From VRUE01 sp963704505 (GTDB lineage Bacteria > Actinomycetota > Thermoleophilia > Solirubrobacterales > 70-9), in assembly GCA_963704505.1 (NCBI GenBank), contig OY969912.1, positions 1,488,001 to 1,552,000 of the forward strand: a stretch of DNA of 64,000 nt. The letters are read 5' to 3'. The position numbers and the translations under genes are program-made. Of this stretch, positions 35,392 through 43,271 are shown one piece after another. The notes beneath the pieces were generated by a model that ran no database searches, was not told where the DNA came from, and saw only the letters and a list, made by a program, of their open reading frames with translations. The stretch's first letter is position 1. Every line of letters begins with the position of its first letter.

Positions 35392-36263
35392 CCCCAGCGC
35401 CGCCGGCGCCAGGCCCGGTAAAGGAGCGCGATCGCGGTCACCGCCAGAACGAGGGCGACGATCTTGCGCCAGGGAATGACGAGGAAGCCGCTCGATTCGT
35501 CGAAGTGGCGTCCGCGCGTTTCGATCTCCGCCCGCGCGTCGAAGCTGCCGAACAGGGGCGGGTCGTCCCAGGACGCCCGGAAGGCCCGGGTCGACCCGGG
35601 GAAGATCTGCCCGGCGAGCGGCATGGTCTCCTTGACGTCGTCACCGTCCAGGACCTCGATTGCCCCGCCATCGCCGCGGTCCAGGTCGATCGTGACGTTG
35701 CCCGTGTTGCGGATCAGAGCTTCCAGGTCGACCGGACCGCCGTCGGCGATTCCGGGAGCTTCGACGGCGACGATCTTCGCCCGAGGACGAATTCGGCCGC
35801 GGACCTCGATCGTCAGCCGCGCCGCCACCGCCTCGACCGGCGCGGCGGTCGCATCGGCCAGGCCTCGCGGCAGCCGTTCGAAGACCAGCGCGGCCAGGTG
35901 GTCGCCCGGCTGCGCGTTGGTCGGCACGCCGATTCGATACTGGACCGGCTGGACCCGATCCGGGCCGCCGGGGAAGCTCGAGGGGGTCACCGAAATCCAG
36001 GAGGAGGCCGAGAACGGCGAGCTCGACGGAGGGAGGTAGACCGGTGTGCCGTCGGGCTGCTGGCGCAGGTCCTTGACCCGCACCCGGAAGCGGTGGCCGC
36101 CCTCACCTTCGAGCCTCGTCTTGATCGTCCCCAGCGCGGCGAGGCCAGGGGCGCTCTTCACTTCGAGGATCGAGGGGAAGACCGTGAAATCCGCCTCCGC
36201 GGGGGCGGTGGTCAGGGCCATCGTGCAGGCCCACGTCGCAAGGCCGAGCAGCGGGCGCTTCAT
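35385..36263 (-). CDS. DUF916-like (WxL-interacting) membrane protein
   Basis: 292 aa. Signal peptide (LLGLATWACTMALTTAPAEA), then FTVFPSILEVKSAPG and SSWISVTPSSFPGGPDRVQPVQY plus VPTNAQPGDHLAALVFERLP, a pattern matching the first half of DUF916 (WxLIP) proteins, which bind peptidoglycan and WxL proteins. A second Ig-like domain (about 160-250) and a C-terminal membrane helix (IVALVLAVTAIALLYRAW) with an Arg-rich tail follow. It is convergent with the WxL-like operon rather than within it. ATG start. Confidence 0.7.
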   Translation of the reverse strand: MKRPLLGLATWACTMALTTAPAEADFTVFPSILEVKSAPGLAALGTIKTRLEGEGGHRFRVRVKDLRQQPDGTPVYLPPSSSPFSASSWISVTPSSFPGGPDRVQPVQYRIGVPTNAQPGDHLAALVFERLPRGLADATAAPVEAVAARLTIEVRGRIRPRAKIVAVEAPGIADGGPVDLEALIRNTGNVTIDLDRGDGGAIEVLDGDDVKETMPLAGQIFPGSTRAFRASWDDPPLFGSFDARAEIETRGRHFDESSGFLVIPWRKIVALVLAVTAIALLYRAWRRRRWGY

Positions 36264-36314
36264 CGACGCACCCGAGAGTAGTCGGGCGGGAAGACGCCGG
36301 ACCTAAAACGCAAA

Positions 36315-36329
36315 TTAGAGTCATTCTCA
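36315..36329. promoter_or_regulatory. Fur/Zur-type operator
   Basis: TTAGAGTCATTCTCA is a 7-1-7 imperfect palindrome matching the Fur-family consensus TGATAATNATTATCA at 10 of 14 positions. It lies immediately upstream of the -10 hexamer of the zinc operon, whose last gene encodes a Fur-family protein. Repression when zinc is plentiful is the expected logic. Confidence 0.5.
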
Positions 36330-36330
36330 T

Positions 36331-36336
36331 TAAGAT
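36331..36336 (+). promoter_or_regulatory. -10 hexamer TAAGAT of the zinc operon
   Basis: Two bases after the operator and 8 nt before the proposed CTG start at 36345, the spacing seen for other leaderless genes in this window. Confidence 0.45.
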
Positions 36337-36344
36337 CCCGCGCT

Positions 36345-38087
36345 CTGTTCGAGCCCTTCCAACTCCCGTTCTTCCAGCGCGCCCTGATCGAGATCGCGAT
36401 CCTCTCGATCCCCGCCGGCCTGCTCGGGACCTGGGTGGTGATGCGGCGCCTTGCCTTCTTCTCGCACGCGGTCGGCACCGCCTCCTTCCCGGGGCTGGTG
36501 CTGGCCGACGGGCTCGGCTTCGCGGCGCCGCTGGGCGCCTTCGGGGCGGCGATCGCCTTCGCCGCCGGGGCCTGGGCGCTCCGCGGCCGCAGGGCGGGGC
36601 AGGACGCGGCGGTCGCCCTCGTGCTCGTCGGCTGCCTGGCGGCGGGAGTGATCCTGGCCAGTGATGTTTTCGGCTCCGGTTCGAACATCGAGACCCTGCT
36701 CTTCGGCAGCCTGCTGCTGGTCGACGGCGGTGACCTCTGGCTTGCCGCCGGTGCTGCGGCGGCGACGCTGATCGCGAGTGCCCTGGTAAGCCAGCACTGG
36801 CTGAGGGCCGGCTTCGACCCCGGCCTGCCCGGCCCGCCCCGTCCCGGGGCTGGCACCTTCGACGCGATCCTCCTCGGCCTGGTCGCCCTCGCCTCGGTCG
36901 CGGCTCTGACGGTGGTCGGCGCACTGCTGGTCACCGCCCTCTTCCTCGTGCCGGCGGTCACCGCCCGTCTGCTGACCGAGAGGCTCCGGATTTGGCAGCT
37001 GCTCAGCATCGCCCTGGTCGCGCTCGAGGGGATCGCCGGGCTCTGGATCTCGGTCGAGACCAATGCCCCCCCTGGAGCGACGATCGCCTGCGTCGCCGGG
37101 GCGGTCTTCGCGATCGTCGCCCTCGGCCGCGAGCTGTCCAGTCGCCCTCGGCCGGCGCTGGCCGCCGCCGCGCTCGTCGCGCTTGCCCTGCTTGTCGCGG
37201 GCTGTGGGAGTGGCGGCGGGTCGGAGGGCAAACTCGACGTCGTCGCGACAACCACGCAGATCGGGGACTTCGTGCGCGAGGTCGGCGGCGGCGCGGTCGA
37301 GGTCGACCAGATCCTCCACCCGAACACCGACCCGCACGAGTACGAACCGCGCCCGGAAGACGTCCTCGACGCCGCCGACGCGAAGCTCGTCTTCGCCAAC
37401 GGCGACGAGCTCGATTCCTGGATCGACGAGATCGTCTCCGACAGCGGCAGCAACGCTCGGGTCGTCGACCTCGGCGCCGGTGTTCCCGAGAAGCTGCCGG
37501 GCGAGGCCGGCGGCGCCGAGGCCTCGAGGTATGACCCGCACTGGTGGCATGACCCCCGCAATGCCGAGGCGGCCGTCGGGGAGATCGAGCGGGCCCTGGC
37601 GCGGGAGGACCCGGCCCGGCGCCGCACCTTCGCCCGCAATGCCGACAGATATCTCGCCAAGCTCCACGCCCTCGACCGCGGCATCGCCCGCTGCGTCGAC
37701 TCGGTGCCGCCGGCTCAGCGCAAGCTGGTCACCGACCACGACGCCTTCGGCTACTTCGCCGGTCGCTACGGGATCGAAGTGGTCGGGGCGGTGATCCCTT
37801 CGCAGACGACGCAGGCGCAGCCCTCGGCGAAGGACCTCGGCGAACTTGCGCGGACGATCGAAGCGACGGGCGTCAGGGCGATTTTCCCCGAGAGCTCGCT
37901 GAGCTCCAAGGTCGCCGACGCGATCGCCTCGCAGACCGGGGCGAGCGCCGACCACACCCTCTACGGAGACACCCTCGGGCCGGCCGGGTCGCCCGGGGCC
38001 ACCTACCTGAAGATGGAGCAGGCGAACGCCGACGCGATGGTCGACGGCTTCACGGAGGGGAGGGTCCGGTGCCGGCTCGGGTTCTGA
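36345..38087 (+). CDS. Zinc ABC transporter: permease fused to substrate-binding protein (ZnuB-ZnuA)
   Basis: 580 aa. Residues about 1-265 are a ZnuB-type permease with about eight hydrophobic helices and the family motif RLAFFSHAVGTASFPGLV. Without a stop, the chain continues into a ZnuA-type binding protein. It starts with a lipobox-like LLVAGC (about residue 285), then VVATTTQIGDFVREVGG and the metal ligands in HPNTDPHEYEP, YDPHWWHDPRNA and TDHDAFGYFA, where the third His suggests zinc rather than manganese. No ATG/GTG/TTG starts the conserved N-terminus (LFEPFQLPFFQRALIE), so CTG at 36345 is proposed. GTG at 36435 is the first ordinary start but would delete the first helix. Confidence 0.75.
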   Translation: MFEPFQLPFFQRALIEIAILSIPAGLLGTWVVMRRLAFFSHAVGTASFPGLVLADGLGFAAPLGAFGAAIAFAAGAWALRGRRAGQDAAVALVLVGCLAAGVILASDVFGSGSNIETLLFGSLLLVDGGDLWLAAGAAAATLIASALVSQHWLRAGFDPGLPGPPRPGAGTFDAILLGLVALASVAALTVVGALLVTALFLVPAVTARLLTERLRIWQLLSIALVALEGIAGLWISVETNAPPGATIACVAGAVFAIVALGRELSSRPRPALAAAALVALALLVAGCGSGGGSEGKLDVVATTTQIGDFVREVGGGAVEVDQILHPNTDPHEYEPRPEDVLDAADAKLVFANGDELDSWIDEIVSDSGSNARVVDLGAGVPEKLPGEAGGAEASRYDPHWWHDPRNAEAAVGEIERALAREDPARRRTFARNADRYLAKLHALDRGIARCVDSVPPAQRKLVTDHDAFGYFAGRYGIEVVGAVIPSQTTQAQPSAKDLGELARTIEATGVRAIFPESSLSSKVADAIASQTGASADHTLYGDTLGPAGSPGATYLKMEQANADAMVDGFTEGRVRCRLGF

Positions 38088-38812
38088 TCGAGGCGCACGG
38101 CCTCGCCGCCGGCTACGGCTCGCAACCGGCGATCGCCGAGGTGGACTTCGCCCTCGCTGCGGGCGAGGCGATGGCGCTGCTGGGGCCCAACGGCGGCGGC
38201 AAGACGACCCTGCTGCGGGCAGTGCTCGGCGATCTGGCGCCGATGGCGGGAGAGCTGCGCGTCTCGGCCCGCTGCGCGACCGTGCCGCAGACCGAGCGCT
38301 CCCAGCTCGACTACCCGGTTTCCGCCCTCGACGTGGCGGCGATGGGGGCGCTGGCCCGTCTTCCCTGGTGGCGGCGCCCGGGTCGGTCGGAGCGGGCGGC
38401 GGCGCTCGAGGCCTTGGCCCAGGTCGAGCTCGCCGAGCTCGCCGAGGAGACCTTCGGACGCCTCTCCGGCGGCCAGCGCCAGCGGGTCCTGATCGCCCGC
38501 TGTCTGGTCCAGGACGCTCAGGTCCTCCTGCTCGACGAGCCCTTCACCGGGCTCGACCGGCCCAGCGCCGAACGGCTCGAAGCGCTGCTCGGCAAGCTCG
38601 CCGGTGAGGGCCGGGCGCTGATGATCGCCACCCATGACCTCGAGCAGGCGCGGCGCTGGGACAGCGTCCTCTGCGTCAACCGCCGCCAGATCGCCGTCGG
38701 CGCGCCCGCCGAGGTCCTCGACCTGCCCGTCCTCGAGGCGACCTACGGGGGCGAGATCGTCGAGATCCCCGGCTCCGGCAAGGCGATCCTGCCCCCTCAC
38801 CACGGCTGCTGA
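38069..38812 (+). CDS. znuC: Zinc ABC transporter ATPase
   Basis: 247 aa. Walker A GPNGGGKTT (about 40-48), signature LSGGQRQR (about 131-138), Walker B VLLLDEP (about 152-158) and the switch His in ATHDLEQ. GTG start, overlapping the fusion gene by 19 nt. It energises uptake through the two permeases encoded on either side. Confidence 0.88.
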   Translation: MPARVLIEAHGLAAGYGSQPAIAEVDFALAAGEAMALLGPNGGGKTTLLRAVLGDLAPMAGELRVSARCATVPQTERSQLDYPVSALDVAAMGALARLPWWRRPGRSERAAALEALAQVELAELAEETFGRLSGGQRQRVLIARCLVQDAQVLLLDEPFTGLDRPSAERLEALLGKLAGEGRALMIATHDLEQARRWDSVLCVNRRQIAVGAPAEVLDLPVLEATYGGEIVEIPGSGKAILPPHHGC

Positions 38813-39630
38813 TGCTCGAGCCGCTGCAGGAAGAATTCATGCGCCGGGCGATCGCCGAGATCGCCCTGGTCGGCCTCGCCGGTGGCGCGATCGGCTGCTG
38901 GGTGGTCCTCTACCGCCTCTCCTACGCCGCCGAGTCACTCGCCCACTCGGTCTTCCCGGGGCTGGTCCTCGCGGCCCTGGCCGGGGTGCCGCTGCTGGTC
39001 GGCGGCGCACCCGCGATCGTCGTCGCCGCCCTCGCGATCGCCCTCGTGACCCGCGTCCCCGGCGTCAGCCGCGAGGTCGCGGTCGGGGTCGTCGTGACGA
39101 CGATGTTCGGCCTCGGCGCCCTGCTGGCGCTCTCCGCCGACTCGCCGCCGGGCCTGCAGGAGCTGCTCTTCGGCGACGTCCTCGGCGCCTCCGACGGCGA
39201 CCTACTCGCCGCCGCCGCCCTCGTCGTGGTCACCGGGGCGACGCTGCACATGCTCCACGGCCGCCTGCTCGCGACCGGCTTCGACCGCGCCGCGGCGCGG
39301 GCCCTGGGGGGCTCGCCGGCAGCCACCGAAACGGCGCTGATGATCCTGCTCGCGGTCGCGATCGTCGTCGGCGTCCAGGGGCTCGGCAACCTGCTCGTCG
39401 TCGCCGTCTTCGTCGGCCCGGCGGCGGCGGCGCGCCAGCTGACCGAGCGGGTCGTTCCGATGCTCACGCTCGCGGTCGGGATCGCCGTCGCGGCGGGCGT
39501 CGCCGGCCTCTACCTCTCCTATTACGCGGGCACCGCGGGCGGTGCCTCGATCGCTGTGATGATCGTCTTCGCCTACCTCCTCTCACTACTACCATCGGCC
39601 TATGAAGCAGCCAAGCTCAGCCACCGCTGA
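38812..39630 (+). CDS. Zinc ABC transporter permease, second copy
   Basis: 272 aa ABC-3 family permease with about eight helices and the family motif RLSYAAESLAHSVFPGLVLA (compare FFSHAVGTASFPGLVLA in the fused permease). The start overlaps the znuC stop (TGATG). Having two different permease genes with one ATPase suggests a heterodimeric channel. Confidence 0.88.
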   Translation: MLEPLQEEFMRRAIAEIALVGLAGGAIGCWVVLYRLSYAAESLAHSVFPGLVLAALAGVPLLVGGAPAIVVAALAIALVTRVPGVSREVAVGVVVTTMFGLGALLALSADSPPGLQELLFGDVLGASDGDLLAAAALVVVTGATLHMLHGRLLATGFDRAAARALGGSPAATETALMILLAVAIVVGVQGLGNLLVVAVFVGPAAAARQLTERVVPMLTLAVGIAVAAGVAGLYLSYYAGTAGGASIAVMIVFAYLLSLLPSAYEAAKLSHR

Positions 39631-40123
39631 CAACGCCTGGGCGGACCACGCCCTCGAGGCTCTCCAGGCGGCCGGGCTGCGGCGCGGCGGGGCGCGCACC
39701 GCGGTGGTCGAGACCCTCGCCCGCCACGACTGCGCGGTCACCGCCCTGGAGATCGACGACGAGCTGCGCCGGGGCAGCGTCTCCGTCGGCCGAGCGAGCG
39801 TCTACCGCGCGCTCGACCAGCTCGAGGCGCTCGGCCTGGTGCAGCGCTTTGAGGTCGAGCGGGGGACCGCGAGCTACGAGCGCGTAGACCCCGGTGGCGA
39901 TCACCATCACCACGCGATCTGCCAGGTCTGCGGGCGCATGGAGGCCTTCGAGGACCGCGACCTCGAGCGCGCGATCCACAAGATCGAGGGTGAGATCCCG
40001 TTCGAGATCTCCGCCCACGACGTCGTCCTTCGGGGCCGCTGCCGGCGTTGCTCCGCCGGGGCCGCCAACCGGCCATCTGGGAACATCCCGCCCCGTGTCC
40101 GACGGGGAGCCGAAAAGCGCTGA
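39602..40123 (+). CDS. zur: Fur-family metalloregulator, probably Zur
   Basis: 173 aa. Winged helix (about 20-90: RRGGARTAVVETLARHDCAVTALEI ... GRASVYRALDQLEALGLV). The regulatory His cluster is DHHHHAICQVCGRMEAFED (about 100-118), with a second Cys pair CRRC (about 143-146) for the structural zinc. Position at the end of the zinc-uptake operon (29-nt overlap with the permease) makes a zinc sensor most likely; Fur or Mur specificity cannot be excluded. It carries an extra 25-residue basic tail, which overlaps the next gene. Confidence 0.8.
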   Translation: MKQPSSATADNAWADHALEALQAAGLRRGGARTAVVETLARHDCAVTALEIDDELRRGSVSVGRASVYRALDQLEALGLVQRFEVERGTASYERVDPGGDHHHHAICQVCGRMEAFEDRDLERAIHKIEGEIPFEISAHDVVLRGRCRRCSAGAANRPSGNIPPRVRRGAEKR

Positions 40124-41672
40124 ACGCGAGGATCTCGCCGAGGTCCTCGCCCGCCGGGCGCTGACCGAGGACGCGGCGCGCGGCGAGGCGATCGAGAAGC
40201 GTCACGCTGCCGGCGGGCGGACCGCCCGCGAGAATCTCGAGGACCTGGTCGACCCGGGCACCTTCGTCGAGTACGGGCGCTTCGCGATCGCCGCCCAGCG
40301 CGGCAGGCGCGAGGTCACCGACCTGATCGCCCGCACTCCGGCCGACGGGATGATCGGCGGCACCGCGGTCGTCAACGGAGAGCTCTTCGGCGAGGAAGCC
40401 GGCGCCTGCGCGGTGCTGTCCTACGACTACACCGTCCTCGCCGGGACCCAGGGCGCCCTCGGCCATAAGAAGAAGGACCGGCTGTTCGAGCTGATCGAGC
40501 GGATGCGGCTGCCGACCGTCTTCTACGCGGAGGGCGGGGGAGGGCGCCCCGGCGACACCGACTTCCCCGTGGTCTCGGCGCTTGACGTGCGCGCCTTTGC
40601 GCTCTGGGCGAAGCTCTCCGGCCTGGTCCCCCGGATCGCTGTCGTCGCCGGCCGCTGCTTCGCCGGCAACGCGGTGATCGCCGGCTGCGCCGACCTGATC
40701 GTCGCCACCGAGAGCTCGTCGCTGGGGATGGGCGGCCCGGCGATGATCGCCGGTGGCGGCCTCGGCGAGGTCGACCCCGATGACGTCGGCCCGATCGACA
40801 TCCAGGCGCCCAACGGGGTGATCGACCTCGTCGTCGCCGACGAGGTCGCGGCGACCGCCGCGACCAAGAAGCTGCTCGGCTACTTCCAGGGCGCGACCGC
40901 CCCCGGCGCCGAGCCCGACCAGGCCGCCCTGCGCGAGATGATCCCCGAGCGGCAGCGGCGTGCATATGACGTGCGGCCGATCGTCGAGACCCTCGCCGAT
41001 CAGGGGTCGGTCACCGTCCTGCGCGAGCGCTTCGCTCCGGAGATGGTCACCGCCCTGTGCCGGATCGAGGGCAGGCCGGTCGGTGTGATCGCCAACGACA
41101 CGCGCCACATGGCAGGCGCGATCACCAGCGACGCGGGCGACAAGTCGGCCCGCTTCCTGCAGCTCTGCGACGCCTTCGGCCTGCCGGTCCTCTCGCTCGT
41201 CGACACGCCGGGAATGATGGTCGGGCCCCAGGCCGAGGCAACCGGGCTGGTCCGCCACACGTCGCGTCTCCTGCTCGCCGGGGCGGCGCTTCGGGTCCCG
41301 CTGATCGCCGTCGTCCTGCGCCGCGCCTACGGCCTCGGCGCGCAGGCGATGGTCGGCGGCGGGCTGCACGAGCCTCTCCTCACCGTCGCCTGGCCGACCG
41401 CCCACCTGGGGCCGATGGGGCTCGAGGGCGCGGTCCGGCTCGCGCTTCGCAAGGAGCTCGAGCAGATCGCCGACGAGGACGAGCGCGAGCAGCGCGTCCG
41501 CGACCTCACCGCTCAGGCGGAGGAGAACGCGAGGGCGCTGAACGCGGCGGCGTTGTTCGAGCTCGACGACGTCATCGACCCGGCCGAGACCCGCTCGCTG
41601 ATCGCCGCCACCCTGCGGGCCGCCGGGCCGGCCGAGGGCGCCCCCCGGCCGCGCTTCGTCGACGCCTGGTAG
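40095..41672 (+). CDS. Acyl-CoA carboxylase beta subunit (carboxyltransferase)
   Basis: 525 aa, biotin-dependent carboxyltransferase of the AccD/PccB type. The N-lobe has GRTARENLEDLVDPGTFVEYG and the oxyanion region AGRCFAGNAVIAGCADLI. The C-lobe has VDTPGMMVGPQAEATGLVRH and RRAYGLGAQAMVGGG. Acetyl-, propionyl- or another acyl-CoA may be the substrate. No biotin-carboxylase alpha subunit is adjacent. The GTG at 40095 overlaps the Fur-family gene by 29 nt and fits the usual N-terminus; longer frames are unsupported. Confidence 0.85.
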   Translation: MSDGEPKSAEREDLAEVLARRALTEDAARGEAIEKRHAAGGRTARENLEDLVDPGTFVEYGRFAIAAQRGRREVTDLIARTPADGMIGGTAVVNGELFGEEAGACAVLSYDYTVLAGTQGALGHKKKDRLFELIERMRLPTVFYAEGGGGRPGDTDFPVVSALDVRAFALWAKLSGLVPRIAVVAGRCFAGNAVIAGCADLIVATESSSLGMGGPAMIAGGGLGEVDPDDVGPIDIQAPNGVIDLVVADEVAATAATKKLLGYFQGATAPGAEPDQAALREMIPERQRRAYDVRPIVETLADQGSVTVLRERFAPEMVTALCRIEGRPVGVIANDTRHMAGAITSDAGDKSARFLQLCDAFGLPVLSLVDTPGMMVGPQAEATGLVRHTSRLLLAGAALRVPLIAVVLRRAYGLGAQAMVGGGLHEPLLTVAWPTAHLGPMGLEGAVRLALRKELEQIADEDEREQRVRDLTAQAEENARALNAAALFELDDVIDPAETRSLIAATLRAAGPAEGAPRPRFVDAW

Positions 41673-41717
41673 CCCGTTTCGCCTGGTTCTCGGGGGGTAA
41701 TTGAAGGATGAGAGCTT

Positions 41718-41880
41718 GGCCGCTCCGGTGCCGATTCGGCTACAGGAGCGGCCTCCGGCGAGCCATCGGCCGGGTTCCAGCGGCTTTTCACCAGACGGTT
41801 TGGTTCCCGCTAGGACGAAAAGACCAACCGCCGAGAGGCGGGGCGGCGCCCGGCCGGTGGCAACGCCGTCATTCACGGCG
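41718..41880 (+). ncRNA. Highly structured 5' leader of the PfpI gene (riboregulator candidate)
   Basis: The 230-bp gap before the PfpI gene folds strongly. (1) GGCCGCTCC 41718-41726 pairs with 41745-41753 around GCCG-ATT-CGGC. (2) A 12-pair closing helix, CCATCGGCCGGG 41763-41774 with CCCGGCCGGTGG 41849-41860. Inside it are (3) AGCGG 41779-41783 with CCGCT 41807-41811, enclosing ACCA/TGGT, and (4) CCGCC-GAGA-GGCGG 41828-41841. (5) CGCCGT-N5-ACGGCG 41864-41880 stands just before the Shine-Dalgarno site. CGGTTTGGT (41796-41804) can instead pair with ACCAACCG (41823-41830), competing with helices 3 and 4. It matches no riboswitch class I recognise. Confidence 0.45.
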
Positions 41881-41902
41881 AAGGACGAAAAGGAGAGAAG
41901 AC

Positions 41903-42466
41903 ATGAGTGAGGACCTGAGCGGTAAGCGAATCGCGTTTCTCGTCGCCAACGAGGGGGTTGAGCAGGTCGAGCTGACCGAGCCGGCGAAGGCGGTGCGTGA
42001 GGCGGGCGCCGACGTCGACCTGATCGCACCGGCCGACGAAGCGGTCCAGGCCTTCAACCACCTCGACAAGGGCGACACCTTCGAGCCAGATCGGACCCTC
42101 GCCGACGCCGACCCGGCCGACTACGACGGGCTGGTTCTCCCCGGCGGGGTGGCCAATCCCGACCAGCTGCGCGGCGAGCCGGCCGCGGTCGAGTTCGTCC
42201 GCTCCTTCGTCGAGGAGGACAAGCCGGTCGGCGTCATCTGCCACGGCCCGTGGACCCTGGTCGAGGCCGACGTCGTCCACGAGCGCACGCTGACGTCATG
42301 GCCGACCCTGCAAACGGACATCCGCAATGCCGGGGGCCATTGGGTCGACGAGGAGGTCCACGTCGACGGCAACCTGATCAGCAGCCGCAAGCCCGACGAC
42401 ATCCCGGCCTTCAACTCGAAGATCGTGGAGGCGTTTGCGCGGCGGCGCGTTCCAGCTGCGCGTTGA
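41903..42466 (+). CDS. DJ-1/PfpI-family protein
   Basis: 187 aa, class I glutamine-amidotransferase-like fold. The nucleophile elbow GVICHGPW (Cys near 114) and the strand YDGLVLPGGVANPDQLR (about 74-90) match PfpI/YhbO-type stress proteins, reported as proteases or glyoxal-adduct deglycases. The ATG at 41903 has AAAAGGAGAG at ideal spacing; an upstream in-frame start at 41708 lies in the structured leader and is rejected. Its last 56 nt overlap the convergent BrkB-like gene. Confidence 0.85.
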   Translation: MSEDLSGKRIAFLVANEGVEQVELTEPAKAVREAGADVDLIAPADEAVQAFNHLDKGDTFEPDRTLADADPADYDGLVLPGGVANPDQLRGEPAAVEFVRSFVEEDKPVGVICHGPWTLVEADVVHERTLTSWPTLQTDIRNAGGHWVDEEVHVDGNLISSRKPDDIPAFNSKIVEAFARRRVPAAR

Positions 42467-43268
42467 GCGCGTTGCCGAAGAGGATCGCCAGGTTGCTGAT
42501 CCAGAGCCAGACGAGCAGCGCGACGAGGCCGCCCAGCGTGCCGTAGGTCTTGTCGTAGGAGCCGAAGTTGGAGACGTAGAAGGCGAAGGCCGCCGAGGCG
42601 ATCGCCCAGACGACGATCGCGAAGAGGCTGCCCGGCGTCACCCAGCGGAAGCCCCGCAGGGAGGCGTCGGGCGAGGTGTAGTAGAGGACACTGACCATGA
42701 GCACGAAGATCAGCGCCATCACCGGCCACTTGACGACCTCCCAAAGGGTCACGGCGGTCGAGCCGATGCCGATCGGATCGGCGATCGCGTGGACTATCGG
42801 GCCGGTCAGGACGAGGCCGAGGGCGAGCAGCGCGGCGAGCAGGACCATCGCCAGCGTGATCGCGATCTGCAGCGGCCGCAGCTTCCAGAACGGCCTTTCC
42901 TCTTCGGCGCCGTAGACGATGTTCGAAGCGCGGATGAAGGCGCCGACGTACCCCGACGCGGACCACAGCGCAACCCCCAGGCCGAGGACGAAGGCGACGC
43001 CGGCGGTGCCACGGCTCGAGGCGATCGATTCGACCGGCCCCTTGAAGGTTTCGACGGCGGAGCTCGGGCCCAGTTCGGCGATCACTTCGGTGACCTTGGC
43101 CGTGGTCGTCTGTGGGTCGCCGACCAGGCCGATGATCGAAACCAGCGCGATCAGCGCCGGGAACAGCGAGAGCAGCCCGTAGTAGGTGAGCGCCGCCGCC
43201 CAGTCGGAGAGGTTGTCCTCTTTGAACTCGGCGAGTGTGTCCTTGAGGACCGCGACGAGCTTTCCCAT
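42411..43268 (-). CDS. YihY/BrkB-family membrane protein
   Basis: 285 aa with six hydrophobic segments. The family N-terminus DNLSDWAAALTYYGLLSLFPALIAL (about 18-42) is clear, as are SGYVGAFIRASNIVYGAEE and the C-terminal GGLVALLVWLWISNLAILFGNALNAQL. Function of the family is not established (formerly called RNase BN; possibly a transporter). ATG start. The C-terminal coding part overlaps the convergent PfpI gene by 56 nt. Confidence 0.85.
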   Translation of the reverse strand: MGKLVAVLKDTLAEFKEDNLSDWAAALTYYGLLSLFPALIALVSIIGLVGDPQTTTAKVTEVIAELGPSSAVETFKGPVESIASSRGTAGVAFVLGLGVALWSASGYVGAFIRASNIVYGAEEERPFWKLRPLQIAITLAMVLLAALLALGLVLTGPIVHAIADPIGIGSTAVTLWEVVKWPVMALIFVLMVSVLYYTSPDASLRGFRWVTPGSLFAIVVWAIASAAFAFYVSNFGSYDKTYGTLGGLVALLVWLWISNLAILFGNALNAQLERAAAQTPPRSSS

Positions 43269-43271
43269 CGG

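Noticed and set aside
38634..39605. Arg-rich plus-strand frame over the second zinc permease gene
   Set aside because: Out-of-frame reading of znuC and the permease gene, both supported by motifs and overlapping starts.
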